Assembly (NCBI RefSeq): GCF_040683095.1
Contig: NZ_JBFBCI010000045.1
Location: 1-64,000 of the forward strand
Source of the DNA: Sphaerisporangium sp040683095
GTDB taxonomy: Bacteria > Actinomycetota > Actinomycetes > Streptosporangiales > Streptosporangiaceae
Reading direction: 5' to 3'
Length of the DNA: 64,000 nucleotides
Under the pieces are notes generated by a model, which saw only the letters and a list, made by a program, of their open reading frames with translations, searched no databases and was not told the origin of the DNA. The position numbers and the translations under genes were made by a program. Below are positions 9,902 to 18,551 of the stretch, piece by piece. How positions within the stretch are numbered: the first letter of the stretch is position 1; the number at the start of each line of letters is the position of its first letter.

Positions 9902-11752
9902 ATGGTTCCGCGTATCGGTTCCAACAGGCGTCCGACGCCGGGTCGTCGGGAGATCACGGAGCGGACCCGTACGCCCCAAGGGGCCGTACGGCGCACACAG
10001 ATGATCACGACCTATGGTGTCGGCTCGCTGGTCGCGATCGGCGACCAGTCGTTCATCATCAGTGGACTCGACACCTGGAAAGCCGACCTGGCTCCTGTCA
10101 TCCACGAACCGAATCTTCAGCACTGGCTTTCCGTGAACGAGTTTCGACTCCCTCCCGCGGCGAGCCCTCCCGCAGGCGACGGGGTCAGAGTCCGACTGTT
10201 CCCGGAAATGTACTCCTGTCCGGAGTGCAAGGCACTGCAGCCCTTTTCTAGATTCGGCTCACCGAGAGGAAAGAGCCGTTGCGGCGCCTGCGACAGGCCA
10301 CTGACCCCGTCTCGCTTCGTCACAGCCTGTGTCAACGGACACCTCGACGACTTTCCGTACTGGGAATGGTTGCACAACAAGTCAGGCGACTCGACCGGTG
10401 ACCGAGGTGAACGTCATGATTTGACTCTGCACAACACAGGCGGGACCGCCTCCCTCCGGTCGATTCTCATCAAATGCTCCTGCGGCGTGAGACCGGTCTC
10501 GATGGAAGGCGCGCTCGGCGGAGGAGCCCTTGAGTCCATCGGTTTTCGTTGCAGAGGCAGACGCCCGTGGTTGGGACGTGACGGTGATGATGAGGCGTGT
10601 TCGGAAACGCCGCGAGCACTCCAACGAGGGTCGTCGGCGGCATGGTTTCCCGTTCAGCGCTCATCTCTCTCCATACCGCCGTGGTCTCAAGCGCTCCACA
10701 AGTTCGTCGTCAAGCATCTGGAGCAACTGCTCCAGCATGCACAGAACGAAGTGGTGCTCGACGCCGTCATCGGCGCGATCATCAAGGGGTACCCGTTCAC
10801 CAAGGACCAAGTTTTGGGTGTCCTTTCTGAACATCGCCAGCTGAGGGAGGAGAATCGAGAAGAGGAGGCGACACGACTCGACGCCTCCAGCCGCCTACGG
10901 CAAAAGGAGTACAGAGAGCTACTGAACGGGACGGCCGAGGTGTCGCGTGACGACGACTTCGAATGCGAGTCCGCGCAGACGGACGCGTCCGACCCGATCC
11001 CCCCAGGTCTCGGCAAGGTCATGCTGGTCAAGCGGCTCCGTGAAGTGCGAGTGCTTGAAGCCTTCACCCGAGTCGAGGTGCCTGATCCTGCCCTCTCCGC
11101 CTCTCGGCCTGCCCCCTTATCCAAGCGGGCGATGGACTGGCTTCCGGCCATCGAGGTCATGGGGGAAGGTGTGTTCCTGACGATCGAAGCCGGCAGGCTG
11201 CGTGAATGGGAGGGTGCCGATGGCCCATCGGCCCGCGCGAACCGCATTCGCGACAACCACCGTGCAGTATTGCTGAGACGGGCGCAGCTTTCGCAGAGAC
11301 GGCATGCCACCGTCGACACCGACTCCCCGATAACGCCTCGTTACATCCTCTTGCATACGCTCTCGCACGCGCTGATAAATGAATGGAGCCTGGACAGTGG
11401 CTATCCGGCCGCCGCTCTTCGAGAGCGCATCTACTGTTCGGATGACATGGCCGGTGTCCTCATCTACACCGCTACCAGTGATTCCGCCGGGAGTCTGGGA
11501 GGAGTCGTAAGCCAAGGCGAACTACACAAGCTGCGTAACTCACTCAGATCCGCAATGGACCGCATCTCCTGGTGCTCTCAAGACCCTCCATGTATGGAAT
11601 CGGAGGCCAGCGGTGCCGACAGTCTCAATCTGGCGGCCTGCTATGCCTGTGTACTCCTGCCTGAGGTCAGTTGCGAAGCGAATAACACCTTCCTCGACCG
11701 TGCCATGCTGGTCGGTACTCCCGACGACCCGCAGATCGGCTTCTTCCACTAG
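9902..11752 (+). CDS. drmB: DrmB-like DUF1998 protein
   Basis: 616 residues. The N-terminal part has a four-cysteine zinc ribbon (C106, C109, C127, C130) and then a conserved ACVNGHLDDFPY stretch. The C-terminal part is the DUF1998 domain: LLHTLSHALINEW from about 483, then YCSDDMAGVLIYT, then a Cys-rich ACYACVLLPEVSCE near the end. These are the hallmarks of DrmB, which in DISARM forms a complex with the helicase DrmA. ATG at 9902 is preceded by GGAGAGG at 9891-9897. This is the last gene of the operon; a long inverted repeat follows. No drmC (phospholipase D) or drmM (methyltransferase) gene follows it: the next genes are opposite in strand and unrelated. Confidence 0.88.
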   Translation: MVPRIGSNRRPTPGRREITERTRTPQGAVRRTQMITTYGVGSLVAIGDQSFIISGLDTWKADLAPVIHEPNLQHWLSVNEFRLPPAASPPAGDGVRVRLFPEMYSCPECKALQPFSRFGSPRGKSRCGACDRPLTPSRFVTACVNGHLDDFPYWEWLHNKSGDSTGDRGERHDLTLHNTGGTASLRSILIKCSCGVRPVSMEGALGGGALESIGFRCRGRRPWLGRDGDDEACSETPRALQRGSSAAWFPVQRSSLSIPPWSQALHKFVVKHLEQLLQHAQNEVVLDAVIGAIIKGYPFTKDQVLGVLSEHRQLREENREEEATRLDASSRLRQKEYRELLNGTAEVSRDDDFECESAQTDASDPIPPGLGKVMLVKRLREVRVLEAFTRVEVPDPALSASRPAPLSKRAMDWLPAIEVMGEGVFLTIEAGRLREWEGADGPSARANRIRDNHRAVLLRRAQLSQRRHATVDTDSPITPRYILLHTLSHALINEWSLDSGYPAAALRERIYCSDDMAGVLIYTATSDSAGSLGGVVSQGELHKLRNSLRSAMDRISWCSQDPPCMESEASGADSLNLAACYACVLLPEVSCEANNTFLDRAMLVGTPDDPQIGFFH

Positions 11753-11835
11753 CTCCGCCGGTTCCATCCCTCGATGGCGGCCGTTGGTCGTCGCAACGTT
11801 CACACTCAAGGTGGTGACGCCCGGGCGTTGACGCT

Positions 11836-11892
11836 GATCCCCGGTGGAATTCACAGTGAGCCGAGCCAGAGCGGGGCTCCCCACCGGGGATC
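11836..11892. terminator. 12-bp perfect inverted repeat between convergent genes
   Basis: GATCCCCGGTGG at 11836-11847 is perfectly complemented by CCACCGGGGATC at 11881-11892. The 33-nt interval contains a second inner stem (GAGCC/GGCTC). There is no T-run on either side, so this may be a hairpin terminator of the L-shaped actinobacterial kind. It lies between the drmB-like gene and the convergent DUF397 gene and could serve both strands. Confidence 0.55.
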
Positions 11893-11942
11893 GTTAAGTG
11901 CTTCGGCTGGGTTTCCAACTGCCCAAGGCGATGAACCGAACG

Positions 11943-12164
11943 TTACATCTCTCCTGCTGCCAAACCATGGATGAAAGCGGCCCACTGAGAAGCACTGAGG
12001 CAGAGAAAAGCGCGGTCGGGGCACTTGGAGTCGCGGATGGCCTTGGCGCCGTTGGGGAGGGTGGCGACTTCTACGCAGTCGTTTTCGGCAGCGCTGGCGG
12101 AGGACTTGCGCCACCTCGCGATGGAGAGGTCGTAGGCGTAGAGGTCGGTGTTCTGGTTGGTCAC
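11943..12164 (-). CDS. DUF397 domain protein
   Basis: 73-residue protein of the DUF397 family, recognised by the RWRKSSASAAENDCVEVA core and the later AIRDSKCPDRAFLCLSASQW segment. DUF397 genes are typical partners of XRE-DUF5753 regulators in actinobacteria, and this one overlaps the upstream XRE gene by 4 bp (ATGA). The pair is often compared with a toxin-antitoxin-like or developmental regulator module (Scr1-type), but the biochemical function of DUF397 is not established. Confidence 0.85.
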   Translation of the reverse strand: MTNQNTDLYAYDLSIARWRKSSASAAENDCVEVATLPNGAKAIRDSKCPDRAFLCLSASQWAAFIHGLAAGEM

Positions 12165-13030
12165 GGCTTGCTGCCCTTCTCCAGGCGGGCTATCAGTGCC
12201 GTGGAGTCTTCCACCGGCAAGGCGGCGGCGACAATCCTGTCGAAGGCATCAGCAAAGGTGCGTACCTCCGCGACGCCTTCGACGTAGGTGGCGCCGATCA
12301 GGTTTTCCAGGAGGACTACGTCGGGCATGGCGTTGGGGAAGCCGACGAGGCTGAAGCCGCCTGCGGAGCCTGGGTGTGGGGTGGCGTCCAGGGGCATGAT
12401 CTGGACGGTGATGGTGGGCAGGTCGGCGAGTTCGCGGAGTCTGCGGAGTTGGTCGCGCATCGTCTCTGGTCTGACCGCGAAGCGTTGGTGGAGGACGGCT
12501 TCGGAGATGATCGCCCAGACTTTCAACGGGCCGCTTGGCCGGGTGAGGACAGCCTGGCGTGCCAGGCGTATTTCTGCGAGGGCTGCGATCTCTTCAGTAG
12601 TGCGGGTCATCGTGATGCCGGCGATGGTCTCGCGCGCGTAGGCCGCCGTCTGCAGTAGGCCAGGGACGAGCAGCGGGGCGAAGACCCGGATGCTGTCGGC
12701 GTCGGATTCCAGGGAGATGTAGTCGGCGTACGCCGGTGCGACGAGACCGCTGTAAGTCTGCCACCAGCCCTTCTTGCTCGCGTCCCTGGCGAGGTTCTCC
12801 AACGCGGCCACGATCTCGGGGTCGTGCACACCATAGATCTTGAGCAAGGCGGCCACTTCGGCCGGGCGGATGTGGGCATTGGCGTTCTCGATGCGCGACA
12901 GCTTCGGAGCCTTCCATCCGACTGCCTCGGCAGCAGCGTCCAGGGTCAGCCCCGCGGCATTGCGGAAGCGCCGCAGGGACTCACCGAGCCGACGTCGGCG
13001 AACGGTGGGGACGGGGCGCTCGTTCGGCAT
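12161..13030 (-). CDS. XRE-family regulator with DUF5753 domain
   Basis: 289 residues. The N-terminal helix-turn-helix (LGESLRRFRNAAGLTLDAAA through KLSRIENANAHIRP, residues about 15-58) is XRE type. The rest is a DUF5753 effector domain, with the typical SLESDADSIRVFAPLLVPGL and LPTITVQIMPLD segments. It is a cytoplasmic DNA-binding regulator, translated with the DUF397 gene downstream. It faces an RsbW-like ATPase across a 198-bp promoter region (13031-13228), an arrangement repeated at 44683-46352. The shared intergenic region is the likely site of autoregulation; I did not identify an operator there. Confidence 0.88.
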   Translation of the reverse strand: MPNERPVPTVRRRRLGESLRRFRNAAGLTLDAAAEAVGWKAPKLSRIENANAHIRPAEVAALLKIYGVHDPEIVAALENLARDASKKGWWQTYSGLVAPAYADYISLESDADSIRVFAPLLVPGLLQTAAYARETIAGITMTRTTEEIAALAEIRLARQAVLTRPSGPLKVWAIISEAVLHQRFAVRPETMRDQLRRLRELADLPTITVQIMPLDATPHPGSAGGFSLVGFPNAMPDVVLLENLIGATYVEGVAEVRTFADAFDRIVAAALPVEDSTALIARLEKGSKP

Positions 13031-13228
13031 AGGCGCAGTGTTCCATCACGTCGAGTGACGGGACCGGCGGATCATCAAAGTCGCCGTTCGAATTTAGGTG
13101 ACAAGGTTGCGAGCTTCGGTGCCAACCTCCATGCTGCCATCACCAGCAGCAATCACTCTGGGGCACCAGAACAGCACAAATAGTGACATCGCTCGCAGCT
13201 GCATCCCCGCCCTCAAGAGGAGGCCCCC

Positions 13229-13708
13229 ATGGGAGAAGACCGCGTAGACGCCGGGCTCGGGTTCTACATGACGACGCGGCCGGAGGGGTTCGTCGTTCAT
13301 ATGAATGTGAGCGAGGAGAACCTACGTGCCGTGCGGGAGGTGACGCAGAGTGTGCTGACCGCTGCGGGGGTCGACCGTGAGATGGTCGAGTCGGCGCGGT
13401 TGGTGGCGTCGGAGCTGGTCGGAAATGCGGTTCGGGCTTGTGGGCACTGGGTGCCGGTTGTTGTGGAGATCGAGTCGGATCGGCGGGGCGTCTGGGTCAG
13501 AGTTCACGATCCGGATCCGTACCGGCTGCCCAGGCGGACGGGGATCGCGGCCGATGACGACCAGGCGGAGTCGGGGCGTGGGCTCTGGCTGCTGGACGCG
13601 CTCGCGCCCGGGTGGGACGTCGCGCTCACCCCGATCGGCAAGCAGGTCCGCTGCCTGCTCCCCGCGCCGGAGGCCGTTGGCGTCCGGATCGTCGGCCGAG
13701 ATGTCTGA
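13229..13708 (+). CDS. RsbW-like ATP-binding regulatory protein
   Basis: 159-residue single-domain GHKL ATPase of the anti-sigma/serine kinase type. The N-box is ASELVGNAVRA at about residues 65-75, the G1 box is VHDPDPY, and the G2 region is ESGRGLWLLDAL. ATG at 13229 has AGAGGAGG at 13216-13223. Such proteins are abundant in actinomycetes and bind ATP, sometimes phosphorylating anti-anti-sigma factors, but many are uncharacterised and no sigma factor gene is adjacent. Its divergent pairing with an XRE-DUF5753 gene suggests a shared regulatory circuit. Confidence 0.85.
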   Translation: MGEDRVDAGLGFYMTTRPEGFVVHMNVSEENLRAVREVTQSVLTAAGVDREMVESARLVASELVGNAVRACGHWVPVVVEIESDRRGVWVRVHDPDPYRLPRRTGIAADDDQAESGRGLWLLDALAPGWDVALTPIGKQVRCLLPAPEAVGVRIVGRDV

Positions 13709-13792
13709 CCGAGGATGCCGCCACGGCACCTAAGCGCGTGCGGCTGTCACTTCCGGAGCTCCTAGGTCCACTGGGAGGACGGAGTCCACCGG

Positions 13793-14398
13793 CTAGATCC
13801 AGCCGCGGGTGCGGGCCAGGCGGGCGGCTTCGTGGCGGTTGGCGGCACCGGTCTTGCCGACTGCGGACGACAGGTAGTTGCGGACCGTGCCCGGTGACAG
13901 GGCGGCCCGGCGGGCGATCTCCTCCACCGGCGCGCCGGTCGCGGCGAGTGCCAGAACGTCGGCCTCCCGGGCGGTCAGTGGGCTTTCGCCGGCGCTGATG
14001 GCCTCGGCGGCGAGCTGCGGGTCGACGTACCGGCCGCCGGCGTGCACGGTGCGCACCACGGTCGCGAGGATGTCGGCCGAGACGGTCTTGGCGAGGAACC
14101 CGCGCACCCCGCCGGTGAGGGCCCGTTTGAGGTGTCCAGGCAGCCCGTGGCTGGTGACGATCATCGTGCGGCAGGTGGGCAGTTCGGCGTGCAGGGCGGT
14201 GGCGACCGCGACCCCGTCGAGGTCTGGCAGTTGCAGGTCGAGGACGGCGACGTCCGGGCGCAGGGCCCGGGCGAGGTTGAGGGCCTCCGCGCCGGTCGCG
14301 GCCTGCCCCACCACCTGCAGGTCTTCCTCGAGGCCGAGCAGCGCCGCCATCGCCCCGCGGATGAGATGCTCGTCATCGGCGAGCAGGACGCGGATCAT
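13793..14398 (-). CDS. NarL/FixJ-family response regulator
   Basis: 201 residues. It has a receiver domain starting IRVLLADDEHLIRGAM, with the phosphoacceptor Asp in DVAVLDLQLPDLDG, and a C-terminal LuxR-type helix-turn-helix (LTAREADVLALAATGAPVEE, then AALSPGTVRNYLSSAV). The start overlaps the kinase stop by 4 bp, so the two form a coupled two-component system. Cognate targets probably include the ABC exporter and hydrolase genes of the same operon, which is inference from position. Confidence 0.92.
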   Translation of the reverse strand: MIRVLLADDEHLIRGAMAALLGLEEDLQVVGQAATGAEALNLARALRPDVAVLDLQLPDLDGVAVATALHAELPTCRTMIVTSHGLPGHLKRALTGGVRGFLAKTVSADILATVVRTVHAGGRYVDPQLAAEAISAGESPLTAREADVLALAATGAPVEEIARRAALSPGTVRNYLSSAVGKTGAANRHEAARLARTRGWI

Positions 14399-15585
14399 GC
14401 CGGCACCGCCCCTTCACCAAGGACAGGCGCGGCGGGCAGGTGGACCGACAGCTGGAACCGGTCCGGGGTGAGGCGTTCGACGGTCACCGTCCCGCCGAGG
14501 TCCGCGATCCGTTCCTTCAGGCCGATCAGGCCGCTGCCGAACCGGGGCGGGGCACCTGAAGGGACACCGTCGTTGCACATCGTCACCGTCACCGCGGCGG
14601 GCGACGCGTCGATGGTGACGGTGCAGGTGCGGGCCTCGCTGTGCCGCAGCATGTTGGTCGTGCCCTCGCGGACCACCCAGCCGAGGGCGCCCTGCAGGGA
14701 GGCCGGCAGGCCGCTGCCGTCGCCGATGACGCGGCACTCGATCCCGGCGGAGGCGAGCAGCGCCCGCGCCCCGGCCAGTTCGACGTCGAGGTCGGCGGCG
14801 CGGTAGCCGAGGACGACGGCGCGCATCTCGGTCAGCGAGTCCTGGGCGATCCGCCGCACCTCCAGCATCTCGTCGACCGCCTCGGCGCGGCCCCGGCGGG
14901 CGAGCTGCGCGGCCAGTTCCGCTTTCAACGCCACCACGGACAGGGTACGGCCGACGACGTCGTGCATGTCCCGGGCGAACCGGAGGCGTTCCTCGGCGAC
15001 GGCGAGCCCGGCCTGGACGTGCCGGGCCCGGTCCAGTTCGCGGACCACGACGAGCATCCACAGTGACACCCGGTACGCCAGGACGACCCCGATGAGCAGT
15101 GAGCCGAGGGCGATCGCGGTCCCGCCGGTGCGGTCGTGGAGCACGCCGACGCCGCAGCAGGCCACGGCGACGGCGATCGACGTGCGGGGGCGCGCCGCGG
15201 CGGCGAGCGCCGACACGTACGTGACGCTGACGACCAGCAGCAGGCCCGCCGCCGGGCCGTCCGGGTGGCCGGGGGTCGGCTCCGGGTAGGCGAGGTACCC
15301 GGCGACCAGGCCGACGGCGGTCAACCCGCCGCCGACGAGGATGAGGCCGGTGGGGCGGGGCCGGGACCCCTGGTACGCCCCGATGCCGTGGTGGACGAGC
15401 ACGAGGCAGACCGCGGTGTGCAGCACGAGCAGGGCGATGAGGACGAACCGGTGCCCGGGGGCGACCTCGAGCTGGACGAGCCCGCCGAGGAACAACGGGG
15501 ACAGCGCCACCTGGGTGTAGAACGACCCCCGCACGTACCACTCGAACCGGGTGGCCTGGCTCTGCCGCCGCCACCAACCGATCAC
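14395..15585 (-). CDS. Sensor histidine kinase (HisKA_3 type)
   Basis: 396 residues with several N-terminal membrane helices, then a HisKA_3 dimerisation domain whose phosphorylated His lies in RFARDMHDVVGRTLSVVALK, and a C-terminal ATPase domain ending FGSGLIGLKERIADLGG. I chose GTG at 15585: a GGAGGGG run lies just upstream, and the encoded protein then begins with a short cytoplasmic lead followed by a membrane segment. The longer open frame reaches back into the permease gene and looks spurious. It lies 19 bp after the permease stop and overlaps its response regulator by 4 bp. The signal is unknown; linked ABC-exporter kinases of this type often sense peptides or envelope stress. Confidence 0.88.
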   Translation of the reverse strand: MIGWWRRQSQATRFEWYVRGSFYTQVALSPLFLGGLVQLEVAPGHRFVLIALLVLHTAVCLVLVHHGIGAYQGSRPRPTGLILVGGGLTAVGLVAGYLAYPEPTPGHPDGPAAGLLLVVSVTYVSALAAAARPRTSIAVAVACCGVGVLHDRTGGTAIALGSLLIGVVLAYRVSLWMLVVVRELDRARHVQAGLAVAEERLRFARDMHDVVGRTLSVVALKAELAAQLARRGRAEAVDEMLEVRRIAQDSLTEMRAVVLGYRAADLDVELAGARALLASAGIECRVIGDGSGLPASLQGALGWVVREGTTNMLRHSEARTCTVTIDASPAAVTVTMCNDGVPSGAPPRFGSGLIGLKERIADLGGTVTVERLTPDRFQLSVHLPAAPVLGEGAVPA

Positions 15586-15604
15586 CGGTCCCCCTCCGAA
15601 GACG

Positions 15605-16366
15605 TCAACGACGCGGTTCCCAGCTGAACCAGCGGCGCACCGCGAGCCAGCCGAGGACCATCCACACGGCGAGCAGCCCCGCCGGGGCGGCCGCCGCACC
15701 GAGCACCCCGACGAAGTCGTGTGCGGGCCCCGGCCCGGTGGTGCCGAGCCAGCCGAGCCGCACGAGGTCCAGTGTGGGGGCCAGTGGCAGCCACCGTAGC
15801 GCCTCCGCCACCGGCGCCGGCAGGGTGTCCAGGGGGAAGGCGGCCCCGGCCATACACACCATGAGCACCGGCAGGGTGGTGACCTGCGCCAGCTCGACGG
15901 TCCGGGTGAACGCGGAGCTCGCCGCGGCGAGCAGCACGAACACGGCGGTCCCGGCGAGCACCCCGACCAGCAGCACGAGCGCGTTGACGGGCAGTCGCAG
16001 GCCGAGGACGACGGCGCCGGCGGTGACGAACAGCAGCATCTGCCCGAGCGCGACCGTGACGGTCGGCCCGGCGGTCCCGATGAGGATCTCCGTGTCGGTC
16101 AACGAGCCGGTCCTCAGCCATTTGAGCACGAGCTCCTCCCGGCGGGCGACGTAGGTGCTGACCAGCGTGTAGTACAGGACCCCGACGAGCACGAACCCGA
16201 GCAGTCCGGTCATCAGCTCGGCGCCACCGGTGGGGTCGGACCGGTTCCGGCCCGCGGCGAGCAGGCCGATGATCGCCACCGGCACGAGCACCGCGTTGAA
16301 CAGGGCGGTCCGGTTGCGGCCGAGCAGCAGCAGCTCCGCCCGGCCGATCGACAGCAGCCTTCTCAT
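15605..16366 (-). CDS. ABC-2 type transporter permease
   Basis: 253 residues with about six hydrophobic helices and no signal peptide, starting MRRLLSIGRAELLLLGRNRTALFNAV, which is characteristic of ABC-2 type exporter permeases. The start overlaps the ATPase stop by 4 bp. Together they would form an exporter of unknown substrate. The preceding hydrolase and following two-component system are in the same operon. Confidence 0.88.
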   Translation of the reverse strand: MRRLLSIGRAELLLLGRNRTALFNAVLVPVAIIGLLAAGRNRSDPTGGAELMTGLLGFVLVGVLYYTLVSTYVARREELVLKWLRTGSLTDTEILIGTAGPTVTVALGQMLLFVTAGAVVLGLRLPVNALVLLVGVLAGTAVFVLLAAASSAFTRTVELAQVTTLPVLMVCMAGAAFPLDTLPAPVAEALRWLPLAPTLDLVRLGWLGTTGPGPAHDFVGVLGAAAAPAGLLAVWMVLGWLAVRRWFSWEPRR

Positions 16367-17262
16367 GCGCCCTCCTCGGCGATCGACAGGAATGCCTCTT
16401 CCAGCGACGCCGACCTCGCGTCGAGGCGGGCCAGTTCGACGGTGTGCCGGTCGGCCCAGGCCAGCAGCGCGGTGAGCGCCGGTTGCAACTGCGGTGTGTG
16501 TACGGTCACCCGGCCGCCGTCGACCCCGCGGGTCCCCGGCAGGTCGGGCAGGTCGGTGAGGTCCAGCCCGGCCGGCAGGTCGAACGCGATCCGCGCCGGG
16601 TAGGCGCTGACGACGTCGGCGACGGTGCCGGCGGTCACGATCACGCCGCGGTGCATGATGGCGAGCCGGTCGGCGAGTTCCTGCGCCTCCTCCAGGTAGT
16701 GGGTGCTGAGCAGGATCGAGACCCCGTCGGCGAGCAGACCGCGCAGCAGCGACCAGGCGTCGTGGCGGCTCTGCGGGTCCAGGCCGGTCGTCGGTTCGTC
16801 GAGGATGAGCAGGTCGGGGCGGCCGAGGACGGCGGCGGCGAGGTCGAGGCGGCGCCGTTCACCGCCGGAGAGCTGCCGGACCCGGACCGTGGCCCGGTGG
16901 TCGAGCCCGACGAGGGTGAGGGCCTCGGCGACCGGGCGGGGCGCCGGCAGCGTCCCGGCCCACATCCGCAGCGCCTCGACCGGGGTGAGGTCCAGCGGGA
17001 ACCCGCCCTCCTGCAGCATCACCCCCGTCCGGGGACGCACGACGGCCCGTTCGCGGACCGGGTCGTGGCCGAGGACCCGCACGGTGCCGCCGCCCGGCCG
17101 GCCGAGCCCGGCGACCAGCTCCAGCGTCGACGTCTTGCCGGCCCCGTTCGTCCCCAGCAGCGCGAAGAGCTCCCCTTTCCGCATGCTGAACGAGACGTCC
17201 CGGACGGCGGTGAAGGCACCGTAGCGGCGTTGCAACGCGACGGCTTCCACGACGGCGGTCAC
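16363..17262 (-). CDS. ABC transporter ATP-binding protein
   Basis: 299-residue nucleotide-binding subunit. Walker A GTNGAGKT lies near residue 37, the signature is LSGGERRRLDLA, Walker B is LLILDEPTTGLDP, and the switch His is in LLSTHYLEEA. GTG at 17262 is preferred over the longer open frame because it forms a GTGA overlap with the hydrolase stop and the true family N-terminus (VVEAVALQRRYGAFTAVRDV) begins there. It drives the ABC-2 permease downstream. The C-terminal extension is that of drug- or lantibiotic-type exporters of the CcmA/DrrA class. Confidence 0.92.
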   Translation of the reverse strand: MTAVVEAVALQRRYGAFTAVRDVSFSMRKGELFALLGTNGAGKTSTLELVAGLGRPGGGTVRVLGHDPVRERAVVRPRTGVMLQEGGFPLDLTPVEALRMWAGTLPAPRPVAEALTLVGLDHRATVRVRQLSGGERRRLDLAAAVLGRPDLLILDEPTTGLDPQSRHDAWSLLRGLLADGVSILLSTHYLEEAQELADRLAIMHRGVIVTAGTVADVVSAYPARIAFDLPAGLDLTDLPDLPGTRGVDGGRVTVHTPQLQPALTALLAWADRHTVELARLDARSASLEEAFLSIAEEGA

Positions 17263-18551
17263 GGCAGGAACCGCATCTCCGGGTAGCGGGCCGACGGCCC
17301 GTCGAGCAGCGGTTCGCGGTGTCCGCGCAGGTACCGGTCGACGAACGCCAACTGGTACACCAGCTGCACCCGCACCGAACGTTCGCCGTCGATCGTGCCG
17401 AACCCGGGCTCGAGGTCCGCCGCCGGGACCCCGGCCTGCGGCAGGAGCACCTGGTAGTCGGTGAAGGACATGTGCCCGGAGCGCAGCAGCTGCAGCTCGT
17501 GGCGGGGCCCCCGCAGCCCGGCCCACAGCCGCGCCCACGACTCGTCGGTGTCGCGGCCGTGCCCGTCGGAGCTCAGCAGCAGGAACGGCCGGTTCAGTCC
17601 GCCGCCCGGACCTTCCAGGACCCGGCCGAGGGCGGTGCCGTCGACGTTGCCGCCGGCGACCACCCGGCGGTCGAGGTACATCATCTCGGCTGCGGTGGCG
17701 CCGCCGAGGGAGTGCCCGAGCATCCCGACCTGGCGCAGGTCGAAGGCGTCACGCAGCCCGCTCGGCAGCGGCCGGCGCCCCTTGTCGGGGTTGCCGCCGC
17801 AGGCGAGGACGGTCACGGCCTCCAGGACGAACCGGGTGTCGGCCACCCGCGCGGCGAACGCTTTCGTGATGAGCCGCTCCTCGTCGGCGGGGTCGCCCGT
17901 CGGCGGTGGCACGGCGTTCAGGGCGACCCGCCCGTCGGGGAACTCGACCAGCGGCGAGTCGTGCGTGTGGTCGATGGTGACGACGACGTACCCGTGGCTG
18001 ACGAGCTCCTCGACGAGCGCGGTGGCGGCGGTGCGTTCGACGCCGAAGCCGGGCGAGTAGAGCACTACGGGCCGGCGGCCCGGCAGCGCGGGCGCGCCGG
18101 TGTGCCCGTGCGTGGTGGGCAGTTCGATGTCGGAGCCGGGCGGGGCGAGCAGTGCGGCGAGGGCCGGCGACACCCACGGGGCGCGCGGGTGGTGGCGCAC
18201 GTCCCGGGCCGGGTACCAGACCTGCACCATCAGCTCGCGGACCGGGACGGACGGCACCCAGGGGTCGGGCCGGGACCGGTCGACGAGGTGCAGGGACACG
18301 GTGCCGATGCGGTGCCGGCCGGTCGGCGCGGGCAGCCGCAGCCGGGTCGACCCGGCGACCGTCGCGGACTTCAGCGCCGGTCCGGAGGCCCCGGCGAGGG
18401 CCTGCCGGGCCATCAACGCCTGGGCGCGGGTGTCCAGCGGCACGCCCGTCCGCGGGTCCAGTCGCGGGGCGGCGGCCTGGGCGGGGCGGAAGCCGAGCAG
18501 CGTAACGGGCAGGGCCACCGCGGTGGCGGCGAGGAGGGTTCGTCGTCTCAT
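17259..18551 (-). CDS. Secreted alpha/beta hydrolase (PAF-acetylhydrolase/lipase-like)
   Basis: 430 residues. The N-terminus starting at 18551 (MRRRTLLAATAVALPVTLL...AQAA) is a signal peptide with a Tat-like twin-arginine run. The nucleophile elbow is GHSLGG within VGMLGHSLGGATAAEMM, and a candidate catalytic His lies in SGHMSFTDYQ. The layout is that of the platelet-activating-factor acetylhydrolase/chlorophyllase-like branch of esterases. An upstream in-frame ATG would extend the frame by 14 residues but would bury the signal peptide. It is the first gene of the operon with the exporter and the two-component system, so it may act on an exported lipid or ester compound, or protect against one. 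The substrate is unknown. Confidence 0.85.
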   Translation of the reverse strand: MRRRTLLAATAVALPVTLLGFRPAQAAAPRLDPRTGVPLDTRAQALMARQALAGASGPALKSATVAGSTRLRLPAPTGRHRIGTVSLHLVDRSRPDPWVPSVPVRELMVQVWYPARDVRHHPRAPWVSPALAALLAPPGSDIELPTTHGHTGAPALPGRRPVVLYSPGFGVERTAATALVEELVSHGYVVVTIDHTHDSPLVEFPDGRVALNAVPPPTGDPADEERLITKAFAARVADTRFVLEAVTVLACGGNPDKGRRPLPSGLRDAFDLRQVGMLGHSLGGATAAEMMYLDRRVVAGGNVDGTALGRVLEGPGGGLNRPFLLLSSDGHGRDTDESWARLWAGLRGPRHELQLLRSGHMSFTDYQVLLPQAGVPAADLEPGFGTIDGERSVRVQLVYQLAFVDRYLRGHREPLLDGPSARYPEMRFLP

